Origin: an uncultured Lysobacterales bacterium
GTDB taxonomy: Bacteria > Pseudomonadota > Gammaproteobacteria > Xanthomonadales > Xanthomonadaceae
DNA length: 19,296 nt
NCBI GenBank assembly: GCA_946886865.1
Contig: CAMPJI010000044.1
Location: 1-19,296, forward strand
Direction: 5' to 3'
Numbering within the stretch: position 1 is the first letter of the stretch; the number at the start of each line of letters is the position of its first letter. The notes under the pieces were generated by a model. It saw only the letters and a program-made list of their open reading frames with translations. It was not told where the DNA came from and searched no databases. The position numbers were made by a program, and so were the translations under genes. Shown piece after piece: positions 1-6,222 of the stretch.

Positions 1-37
1 TCCCCCGCCCACCGCCACCTGCGGACCGCGCGCGGGT

Positions 38-51
38 TTGATCCGCGTCAA
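38..51 (+). promoter_or_regulatory. Anr/FNR box upstream of the SDR-dodecin pair
   Basis: The 14 bases read TTGAT-N4-GTCAA, one mismatch from the FNR/Anr consensus TTGAT-N4-ATCAA, with the same half-sites as the box before ccoN at 16855. The centre is at 44.5. In class II FNR promoters the box is centred at -41.5, which puts transcription start near 86. A weak -10-like TGTACT lies at 74-79, in the right place. The site is nearly palindromic, so it could equally serve a divergent gene left of the window. Confidence 0.6.
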
Positions 52-149
52 CACCGGGCGGGTGTGCGGGCGATGTACTGGACGCCCGGTCCGCGGCACA
101 GCCTGCCGCGACACACGCGACCGCCGCTCGGCATTCCCGGGAGCTCTTG

Positions 150-923
150 ATGAATCGCGTACTCCACAAGACCTGCATCGTCACCGGCGGCGCCGTCGGC
201 ATCGGCCGGGCATGTGTCGAGAAACTCGCGCACGAGGGCGCGCGGGTGGCGATCCTGGACCTGCAGGAGGACGCCGGACAAGCGCTGGCCGCCGACCTCG
301 CCGGACGCGCCATGCCGGTGCGCTACTGGCACGTCGACGTCGGCGACGAATCGCAGGTCGCCACGGCGATGGCGCAGATCGCGGATGCGTTCGGTGGCAT
401 CGACGTGCTGGTCAACAACGCCGGCATCGCCGGCGCCAACAAGCCGACGCACGAGATCACCGAGGACGAGTGGGACCGCGTGCAACGCATCAATGTCAAG
501 GGCGTGTTCTTCTGCACCAAGCACGCGCTGCCGCACCTGCGCCGGGCCGGGGGCGGCAGCATCATCAACCTGTCATCAATCTACGGCCTGGTGGGCGCGC
601 CCGACGTGCCGCCCTACCACGCGTCCAAGGGCGCCGTGCGGCTGATGAGCAAGACCGATGCGCTGATCTACGCATCCGATGGCATCCGCGTGAACTCGAT
701 CCACCCCGGCTACATCTGGACGCCCATGGTCGAGCAGCACCTGCGCGACAGCGGCCAGCCGGACCTGGAGAAGGGCAAGGCCGACCTGGCGCAACTCCAC
801 CCCCTGGGCCGAGTCGGCCATCCCGAAGACATCGCCTGGGGCGTGGTGTACCTGGCCAGCGACGAGTCCGCCTTCGTCACCGGGTCGGAACTGGTGATCG
901 ATGGCGGCTACACCGCGCGTTGA
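150..923 (+). CDS. Short-chain dehydrogenase/reductase (classical SDR)
   Basis: This 257-residue NAD(P)-dependent oxidoreductase has the standard length of a classical SDR. The Rossmann cofactor motif TGGAVGIG is at residues 12-19, NNAG at 89-92, and the catalytic Ser143, Tyr156 and Lys160 (YHASK) are all present. The C-terminal VTGSELVIDGGY is typical of the family. The ATG at 150 is preferred because GGGAG (139-143) lies six bases upstream; a TTG at 147 directly precedes it and would add one residue. It is followed 34 bases later by a dodecin gene on the same strand, so the two are probably co-transcribed, possibly from the Anr-box promoter at 38-86. The substrate cannot be read from the sequence: relatives act on sugars, cyclic alcohols or 3-oxoacyl groups. 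The SDR family call is secure. Confidence 0.93.
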   Translation: MNRVLHKTCIVTGGAVGIGRACVEKLAHEGARVAILDLQEDAGQALAADLAGRAMPVRYWHVDVGDESQVATAMAQIADAFGGIDVLVNNAGIAGANKPTHEITEDEWDRVQRINVKGVFFCTKHALPHLRRAGGGSIINLSSIYGLVGAPDVPPYHASKGAVRLMSKTDALIYASDGIRVNSIHPGYIWTPMVEQHLRDSGQPDLEKGKADLAQLHPLGRVGHPEDIAWGVVYLASDESAFVTGSELVIDGGYTAR

Positions 924-957
924 GCGGGCGCCGCCCCACCCAAGGGAGAACCGCACC

Positions 958-1161
958 ATGAGCGTCGCAAAAGTCATCGAAGTGACCAGCGAGTCGAAAG
1001 TCGGCATCGAGGATGCGGTGCAGGCCGGCCTCAACAAGATCGCCCTGTCGGCCCAGGGCATCCGGGGTGCGTGGGTCAGCGACATCAAGGTGCGCACCTC
1101 GCCCTCGGGCCAGATCGAACACTGGCGCGTGTGCATGCGGGTGAGCTTCGTCGTCGAGTGA
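958..1161 (+). CDS. Dodecin (flavin-binding/storage protein)
   Basis: This 67-residue protein matches dodecin along its whole length: a first strand (KVIEVT), a helix containing the EDAVQAGLNKIA stretch, the GIRGAWV turn with Trp39 in the place of the flavin-stacking residue, and two final strands ending FVVE. Dodecins assemble into hollow dodecamers that bind flavins and act as a cytoplasmic flavin buffer. The ATG at 958 has an AGGGAG ribosome-binding site at 943-948, which fixes the start well inside a longer reading frame that opens upstream. It lies 34 bases after the SDR gene and is followed at once by a GC-rich hairpin, so it looks like the last gene of a two-gene unit. Whether the flavin link relates to the SDR, which uses NAD(P), is unknown. 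Confidence 0.9.
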   Translation: MSVAKVIEVTSESKVGIEDAVQAGLNKIALSAQGIRGAWVSDIKVRTSPSGQIEHWRVCMRVSFVVE

Positions 1162-1162
1162 C

Positions 1163-1178
1163 GCCGGCGGGCGCCGGC
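1163..1178 (+). terminator. Hairpin after dodecin, possible terminator
   Basis: GCCGGC (1163-1168) and GCCGGC (1173-1178) form a six-pair stem around a GGGC loop, starting two bases after the dodecin stop codon. There is no T-run behind it (TGATTGCG follows), so intrinsic termination is only possible, not shown. Confidence 0.4.
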
Positions 1179-1229
1179 TGATTGCGCGCACCCGCGTGGC
1201 GGTCCGAGTCCGCTCGGCGCCCGGCCTGA

Positions 1230-1243
1230 TTGAACGTGCTCAA
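1230..1243 (+). promoter_or_regulatory. FNR-like inverted repeat before the diguanylate cyclase
   Basis: TTGA-N6-TCAA has the arm sequence and spacing of an FNR/Anr box, but the inner bases differ from consensus (A after the first arm, C before the second). The centre is 1236.5. A -10-like TAATCC at 1264-1269 would give a start near 1276, roughly 40 bases from the centre, and the cyclase ATG follows at 1313. This is a weaker candidate than the boxes at 38, 15397 and 16855. Confidence 0.3.
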
Positions 1244-1312
1244 GCTTTGCCCGCACCTGACGTTAATCCATGACCGGGACTCGAAATACCGTCTGGATTC
1301 GACCATGGCGCC

Positions 1313-2422
1313 ATGCTGAGCTCACTCGCGGACGTCGTGCTCACGCGCGACGCCAAGCAGCGCATCCGCCTGGCGCACTCCGGCCTGGCGTCGGCATTGA
1401 TGGTGGCGGCCGTCATGCTGATGCACGCCATGACATGGCTCGGGGTCAACGACGGCCGCGGCCTGTGGCCGTGGACCGCCGTGTCGGCCATCGGCCTGGT
1501 GTCCATGTTCATCAGCATCCGGCTGGGCTGGTCGGCCCGGTTGCGGGACCCGTCGCTGACGGTGCTGCAACTGCTGTATGCCGTGGGCTGCACGGCGGTG
1601 GCGTACCGGATTTCAGGCGCCGGCCACGGCACGCCCCTGCTGATGCTTGCCTTGGTCCTGATGTTCGGCATGTTCGGGCTCAGGCGGGTGGAAGCCTGGC
1701 TGGTGGGCGCCTGCACGATCGCCGCGTTCGGTACGGCGATGTACACGGGGGTCATCGACCGGCCCGACATCTACTACCCCGTCGTGCAGGCCGCCTATTT
1801 CGTCAGCCTGGTGCTGTTCGTGTTCGGCCTGATGGCGGTCAGTGGACGGGTGGCGGCCATGCGCCAGCGCCTGCGGGCCCAGAAGACCGAACTGGCCGAG
1901 GCCTTCGACCGCCTCAGCCTGCTGGCGACGCGGGACGACCTGACGGGCCTGCTCAACCGCCGTGCGATGGCCGAGCTGCTGGACCGCGAGCGGCAACGGT
2001 CCCGGCCGACGGGTCGCGGCTGGAGCGTGGCGATCCTGGACGTCGACCATTTCAAACGGATCAACGATGCGCACGGCCACGCCGCCGGCGACGACGCGCT
2101 CCGCAACGTGGCGCGGGTCTGCGAGTCCCTGGTGCGCGACTGCGATGCGGTGTCGCGTTGGGGTGGCGAGGAGTTCGTCCTGCTCTGCCGCAACGTGGAC
2201 GCACCGGCAGCGCACGCCGCTGCCGAGCGGATCCGGGCCCGTGTGGAAGGGACCACCATCCACGCGGGGGATGCCACCTTCGCGGTGACCGTGTCGATCG
2301 GCGTGGCGACCTACCGGGCCGGCGACACCGTCGCGCACGTGCTCTCGCGCGCGGATGAGGCCCTGTACGAGGCGAAGCTCGACGGCAGGAACCGCGTGCG
2401 GGCGCATGCATCTTCACGCTAG
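1313..2422 (+). CDS. Membrane-bound diguanylate cyclase (GGDEF)
   Basis: The protein has 369 residues and should convert two GTP to cyclic di-GMP at the inner membrane. Residues 22-180 hold about six hydrophobic segments with no recognised sensor family. A charged helix at about 184-206 leads into the GGDEF domain. The metal-binding DVDHFK begins at Asp243, the active-site GGEEF is at 284-288, and the product-inhibition site RxxD (RDCD) is at 275-278, so the enzyme looks catalytically competent and feedback-inhibited. No EAL domain is present. The ATG at 1313 has a poor ribosome-binding site, and an overlapping ATG at 1305 is in another frame and stops after four codons. The gene stands alone: 151 bases separate it from dodecin and 168 from the next gene. 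The signal it senses is unknown. Confidence 0.9.
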   Translation: MLSSLADVVLTRDAKQRIRLAHSGLASALMVAAVMLMHAMTWLGVNDGRGLWPWTAVSAIGLVSMFISIRLGWSARLRDPSLTVLQLLYAVGCTAVAYRISGAGHGTPLLMLALVLMFGMFGLRRVEAWLVGACTIAAFGTAMYTGVIDRPDIYYPVVQAAYFVSLVLFVFGLMAVSGRVAAMRQRLRAQKTELAEAFDRLSLLATRDDLTGLLNRRAMAELLDRERQRSRPTGRGWSVAILDVDHFKRINDAHGHAAGDDALRNVARVCESLVRDCDAVSRWGGEEFVLLCRNVDAPAAHAAAERIRARVEGTTIHAGDATFAVTVSIGVATYRAGDTVAHVLSRADEALYEAKLDGRNRVRAHASSR

Positions 2423-2424
2423 AT

Positions 2425-2437
2425 CGGGCGCGGCCCG
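2425..2437 (+). terminator. Short GC hairpin after the diguanylate cyclase
   Basis: CGGGC and GCCCG form a five-pair stem around GCG, starting three bases after the stop codon. No T-run follows. In DNA this GC-rich such stems arise easily by chance, so the call is weak. Confidence 0.25.
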
Positions 2438-2590
2438 CCCAACCGAGCGTATGCCGCCTGGCATCCCTCACCCTGCACCGGGCTGACGGGCGGCGGGCCG
2501 ATTGGCACCACCGGGTTGCCTCGCAGTGGCGCTGTCCTGCGATGCGGGTCCACGACACCCTGCCGGCACATCCACCGCAGGGAGTCCGCC

Positions 2591-3106
2591 ATGTCCAGCA
2601 CCGCCCGCCGCCTGTCCACCACCACCGCTGCCGCTGCCCTCGCCGCCTTTGCCCTGACTGCCCTGGCGCCGACCGCCGCGCGCGCCACCGACCGGCACCC
2701 CGACGACTGGCCGCCCGGTCTGCAGCGCGTCTGCGAGCGCCTGTTCGACACCGCCCAGCGCGTGGACATGGAGTCCTTCCGCGATTACGACGCCGCGGCG
2801 TTCCGCGACATCCACACCGACGATGCGGTGACGATCTTCGCCAGCGGTGCGTACCGCATCGGCATCGACGCGATCATGGCCGCGCTGGATGGGCACTTCA
2901 CCGGACGCGAGGCGGTCTGGGAATGGACCGAGCTGCACCGCGAGGTGAAGGGGTGCGAGACCGGCTTCATCGTCTACGACGCCACGTACTCCATCCCCTC
3001 GGCCGGCTTCCGCCAGCGGGCTCGCCTGGCGGTGACCTACACCTTCCAGCGCGGCCGCTGGCTGGCCGTTCTCGACCAGAGCACACTGCTGCCACCTGCG
3101 CCCTGA
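2591..3106 (+). CDS. Exported NTF2/SnoaL-like (DUF4440-type) protein
   Basis: This is a 171-residue protein with a probable signal peptide: a basic start (STARRL), a long Ala/Thr/Leu-rich core and a likely cut after an A-R-A stretch at about residue 35. The mature part has the outline of the SnoaL/NTF2-like fold: a helix around DYDAAAFRDIHTDD, then DAVTIFASGAYRIG, a central WEWTELHREV strand and a final TYTFQRGRWLAVLDQST strand, where such proteins usually end with a W-x-V-x-H/D-x-S pattern. Family members are small cone-shaped proteins, sometimes enzymes, often of unknown role; no catalytic residue can be named. The ATG at 2591 is chosen because GGAG (2581-2584) precedes it by six bases and it begins the signal peptide. 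The DUF1801 gene follows after 10 bases. Confidence 0.7.
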   Translation: MSSTARRLSTTTAAAALAAFALTALAPTAARATDRHPDDWPPGLQRVCERLFDTAQRVDMESFRDYDAAAFRDIHTDDAVTIFASGAYRIGIDAIMAALDGHFTGREAVWEWTELHREVKGCETGFIVYDATYSIPSAGFRQRARLAVTYTFQRGRWLAVLDQSTLLPPAP

Positions 3107-3116
3107 GAGCGACCGC

Positions 3117-3521
3117 ATGCCCACCCGAGCCGGGCCGGTTGCCCATGCCGATGTCGAAGCCTGCCTGCAGGCCGCCGGGCCCGTGCGCGGCGAGGTGGCC
3201 CGCGCGGTCCGGCAGGCGATCCTGGACGCGGACCCGGCGATTACCGAAACCGTGATGTGGAACGCGCCGACCTTCGTGGCGGGCGTGCCCTTCGCCACGC
3301 TGCACCTGCGCGGCGAGGACGCGGTTCGGGTGGTGCTGCACCGCGGGGCCAGATCCCGTGCGGCGCCGGGGCGGGCCATCGCAGACCCCGAGGGGCTGCT
3401 CGACTGGCGAAGCCCGGATCGCGCCCTGCTGGCGATCCGGGATGCCGCGGACCTGCACGCGAAGCGGGCCGGGCTGCAGGCCATCGTGCGCGACTGGATC
3501 GAGGCCGGCCGGGCGGGCTAG
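3117..3521 (+). CDS. DUF1801 domain protein
   Basis: This 134-residue protein has the DUF1801 (YdhG-like) pattern: an N-terminal helix (VRGEVARAVRQAILDADP), the conserved ITETVMWNAPTF region at about residues 42-53, a strand with FATLHLR, and a C-terminal DWIEAGRA helix. Members are small cytoplasmic proteins of unknown biochemical role. The ATG at 3117 has GAGAG at 3105-3109, overlapping the stop codon of the upstream gene. The 10-base gap to the SnoaL-like gene suggests co-transcription, although one product is exported and the other is not. There is no membrane segment or signal peptide. Confidence 0.75.
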   Translation: MPTRAGPVAHADVEACLQAAGPVRGEVARAVRQAILDADPAITETVMWNAPTFVAGVPFATLHLRGEDAVRVVLHRGARSRAAPGRAIADPEGLLDWRSPDRALLAIRDAADLHAKRAGLQAIVRDWIEAGRAG

Positions 3522-3615
3522 GCGCACAATGGCCCCAGGCCGCGCGTGGGCATTGGCCCCATCGGAGAATCGCCCGGCGTGCTGTGATGGGCGGGAGTCG
3601 AGCCGGGGACGGACC

Positions 3616-5172
3616 ATGCTGCTGACGCTGGACGGGGCGGGCACGCTGCAGGCGCAACTGCTGCGCGCCTGCCGCGATGCGCTCGCCGAAGGACGCCTCC
3701 CCGCCGGTGCCCGTCTGCCACCGTCGCGTGAACTCGCGCGCGAGCTGGGGGTGTCGCGCAACACCGTGCTGGCCGTATACGAGCAACTGCGCGCCGAAGG
3801 CCTCATCGAGGCCCGGGTGGGTGCGGGCAGCTTCGTCGCGGCTTCCATGTCGCCGCCCCGCCCCGCGCCAGAAGCCGCGATTCGCGCACTGCCCGCGCCC
3901 ACGACCGCGTACGCGCGGCGCGCCCGGGCGCACTTCGACGTCCACAACCAGCCCGGCCGCACGCTGCCGGGCATGCGCTTCGCCTTCCAGTACGGCGTGC
4001 CGATGACCCACCCCGGCCTGACGGACGCGTGGGCGCGCGCCCTCTCGCACGCGGCCCACTACACGCGCCCCACCTACGGCCATGTCCAGGGATTGCCCGA
4101 GCTGCGCGCGGCCATCTGCGACTACCTGGCGCGGCGCCGCGGCATCCGCGCGTGCCCGGAGGACGTCATCGTCGTGGCCGGCACGCAGCAGGCACTGGCG
4201 CTGTGCGCGCGGGTGCTGCTGGAGGCCGGCGACGGCGCGGTGATCGAGGAGCCGCAGTACAACGCCATCCGCGTCGGCCTGCAGGTGCACGGTGCCCGCG
4301 TGCACGGGATCCCCGTGGATGGCGAGGGATTGGCGGTGCACCGGATGCCGCGCCATGGCGTGCGCCTGGCATGCGTGACCCCCTCCCACCAGTTTCCGAC
4401 GGGCGCGGCGCTGTCCCTGCCGCGTCGGCGGGCACTGCTCGAATGGGCGCGCCAGTCCGGCGCCTGGGTATGGGAGGACGACTACGACGGCGAGTTCCGC
4501 CACGAAGGCGCGCCCACTCCGGCGCTGCGTGCGATGGACGACGACGGGCGCGTGATCTACGTCGGCAGCTTTTCCAAGACGGTGTTCCCGGCCCTGCGGC
4601 TGGGTTACATGGTGGTGCCGGCGTCCCTGCGACAGGACCTCGTGGCAGCCAAGTGGCTGGCCGACTTCGGTTGTCCCGGCATCGAGCAGGCGGCGCTTGC
4701 ACACTTCATGTCCATCGGCGCATTCGAGCGCCACCTGCGCCACACGGCGCTGGAACTGCGACGCCGCCGCACCGCACTGGTCGATGGCCTGGCGCGGTGC
4801 GGACGCGGGCGGCTCGAGATCGGTGACGCCCACGCGGGCATGCACCTGGTGGTGCGCCTGCGCGACTGCGGCCGGCGCGATGGCGACGCCCTGGTCGCCT
4901 TGGCCCACGCACAAGGGCTGGGGCTGTACACGATGGCGCCCTACTACCTGGAGGCCCCCGATCGCGCGGAACTGCTGATGGGCTACGCCAGCCTGACGGT
5001 CGCGGAGATCCAGGACGCGCTCGTGGTGTTCGAGCACTGCCTGGACGCACTCTGGAGTAGCAGGACGAAGCCATCGGGCGCCGACCAAGCCGCCGCATAC
5101 GGTTACCCGCCGGCCGCGACCGGAACCGATGACAAAGGCGACACGGACGTGCGCGTTAGCGGCACCGGCTGA
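3616..5172 (+). CDS. MocR/PdxR-type regulator (GntR HTH + aminotransferase fold)
   Basis: This 518-residue protein joins an N-terminal GntR winged helix (about 5-73, with LPPSRELARELGVSRNTV) to a class I aminotransferase-like domain (about 110-480). The PLP-binding lysine is Lys321 in SFSKT, followed by the usual R-LGY; the aspartate that holds the PLP ring lies in EDDYDGEFR near 288-291. MocR proteins bind PLP and usually act as transcription factors for vitamin B6, GABA or taurine genes; the target here is unclear because no such gene is adjacent. The ATG at 3616 is chosen because the protein then starts close to the HTH and a GGGGACGG stretch lies just upstream; an in-frame ATG at 3529 would add 29 residues without domain meaning. 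About 35-40 residues after the domain end (from ALWSS) form an unusual Gly/Ala/Asp-rich tail. Confidence 0.9.
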   Translation: MLLTLDGAGTLQAQLLRACRDALAEGRLPAGARLPPSRELARELGVSRNTVLAVYEQLRAEGLIEARVGAGSFVAASMSPPRPAPEAAIRALPAPTTAYARRARAHFDVHNQPGRTLPGMRFAFQYGVPMTHPGLTDAWARALSHAAHYTRPTYGHVQGLPELRAAICDYLARRRGIRACPEDVIVVAGTQQALALCARVLLEAGDGAVIEEPQYNAIRVGLQVHGARVHGIPVDGEGLAVHRMPRHGVRLACVTPSHQFPTGAALSLPRRRALLEWARQSGAWVWEDDYDGEFRHEGAPTPALRAMDDDGRVIYVGSFSKTVFPALRLGYMVVPASLRQDLVAAKWLADFGCPGIEQAALAHFMSIGAFERHLRHTALELRRRRTALVDGLARCGRGRLEIGDAHAGMHLVVRLRDCGRRDGDALVALAHAQGLGLYTMAPYYLEAPDRAELLMGYASLTVAEIQDALVVFEHCLDALWSSRTKPSGADQAAAYGYPPAATGTDDKGDTDVRVSGTG

Positions 5173-5234
5173 CGTCGACGGCGGCCTACCCGCTGGCGGC
5201 GTGACGCCCGTGAGGCCACTGGCGGCGCCGATTC

Positions 5235-5250
5235 TTTACGCAGAATTTAT
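5235..5250 (+). promoter_or_regulatory. Putative KdpE operator (T-rich direct repeat)
   Basis: In a very GC-rich gap, TTTACG (5235-5240) and TTTATT (5245/6-5251) form a direct repeat with an 11-base period, that is, two hexamers separated by five bases. A third TTTAC at 5279-5283 lies exactly 33 bases (three periods) further on. OmpR-family regulators bind tandem repeats on one DNA face, and as I recall the E. coli KdpE site is TTTATA-N5-TTTACA followed by C-rich DNA, very like this one with the half-sites swapped. It precedes the porin gene that opens the kdp block, so it probably controls porin plus kdpFABC. A clear -10 element was not found. Confidence 0.5.
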
Positions 5251-5340
5251 TCCCGGCGCCGGTGCGTGGCATGGCGACTTTACGGGGGTCAGGTCGAGAC
5301 TTCCCCGGTGGCCAAACGGGCCACGCCACCGCGTTCCGTC

Positions 5341-6069
5341 ATGCGTCCAACCTCCCTCCCCGGCGACGCCGCCGTGCGTCGCTCCGATTTCCTTCTTGAT
5401 ACGTGCGCGGGCCTTGCGCTGCTCGCCCTGTGCGGCGTCGCCCAGGCGTCGTCGCTGGGTGGCTCGGCGACCCTCACCACCGATTACGTCTGGCGCGGCA
5501 CGTCGCAGACCCAGGGCGACCCGGCCGTACAGGCGGGCGCGTCGATCGCGTCCGACGCGGGCCTGTACGCCTCGGTGTGGGGCTCCAACGTCGAGTTCCC
5601 GGGGACCGGCGCCAACACCGAATTCGACTTCACCGTCGGCTGGTCGGGTGCGATCGCGGACGATTGGGCAGCGGACGTCAACGTGCTGCACTACCGCTAC
5701 CCGTCCACCGATGTCGACCTGGACTGGACCGAGCTCAACGGCAAGCTGACCTACGCCGACCGGTACTGGCTCGCGGTCGGCTGGTCGCCCGAGGCGCTGG
5801 GCGCCGACGGCGACGGCCTCTATTCGCAGGCGGGCGTGCGCTGGCCCGTGGGCGAGGCCGTGGCACTGGAACTCGCGGCCGGCCACTACGCGCTGGGCGA
5901 CGCCTACGACGACAGCTACTGGCACGGCCAGGCCAGCGCCACGTGGACGTTCAAGGCGCCCTTCCAACTGCGCGTGACCGCGCACGCCACCGATTCGTCC
6001 GCCGAACGCCTGTTCGGTGATTCCGTTGCCGGCAACCGCATCGAAGCGGCCCTGCAGGCGTCCTTCTGA
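5341..6069 (+). CDS. TorF-family outer-membrane porin
   Basis: This 242-residue protein matches the TorF-type putative porin family. After a signal peptide (hydrophobic LALLALCGVAQA, cut near residue 36) comes the family opening, with strands ending TTDYVWRGTSQTQGDPAVQAG, then alternating aromatic/small strands and a terminal phenylalanine (QASF), the signature for outer-membrane barrel insertion. The ATG at 5341 is chosen because the longer frame upstream adds nothing that looks like coding sequence; the N-terminal stretch before the hydrophobic core is somewhat long, so a later start is possible. kdpF begins 11 bases after its stop and a KdpE-like repeat lies about 90 bases upstream, so it appears to be the first gene of the kdp operon. 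The likely role is passage of K+ or other small solutes across the outer membrane; selectivity is not shown by sequence. Confidence 0.82.
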   Translation: MRPTSLPGDAAVRRSDFLLDTCAGLALLALCGVAQASSLGGSATLTTDYVWRGTSQTQGDPAVQAGASIASDAGLYASVWGSNVEFPGTGANTEFDFTVGWSGAIADDWAADVNVLHYRYPSTDVDLDWTELNGKLTYADRYWLAVGWSPEALGADGDGLYSQAGVRWPVGEAVALELAAGHYALGDAYDDSYWHGQASATWTFKAPFQLRVTAHATDSSAERLFGDSVAGNRIEAALQASF

Positions 6070-6080
6070 GGTGACACGAC

Positions 6081-6173
6081 ATGCCCGGATGGCTTGCCCT
6101 GACCTGCATCACCAGCGTTGTCCTCGCGGCCGGCTACTTGCTGTTCGTGATCTTCAGGCCCGAGGACTTCTGA
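6081..6173 (+). CDS. kdpF: KdpF, small subunit of the K+-transporting ATPase
   Basis: The 30-codon gene is easily missed. The product is a single membrane helix ending in the pattern GYLLFVIFRPEDF, which matches the KdpF ending (GYLLYxLLRPExF). KdpF stabilises the KdpABC complex in the inner membrane. A GAGGTGA ribosome-binding site (6068-6074) overlaps the porin stop codon, seven bases before the ATG. kdpA follows after 49 bases. Position, length and C-terminal motif together make the call firm. Confidence 0.9.
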   Translation: MPGWLALTCITSVVLAAGYLLFVIFRPEDF

Positions 6174-6222
6174 GCCCGCCCGCGGCGCACGGCGCGCCGC
6201 GTGCCTGCACGAGACCACACCC

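Noticed and set aside
2431..2500. Distant 9-base inverted repeat (2431-2439 with 2492-2500) after the diguanylate cyclase
   Set aside because: Arms are pure G/C with a 52-base spacer; expected by chance in this sequence.
3241..5088. A 615-codon minus-strand frame opposite the DUF1801 and MocR genes
   Set aside because: The plus-strand MocR protein has all its motifs intact; the antisense translation has none.
6174..6222. GC-rich partly palindromic stretch between kdpF and kdpA (around GGCGCGCC)
   Set aside because: The stem needs a bulge to extend, and its base composition makes it likely by chance; not comparable with the perfect hairpin before kdpB.
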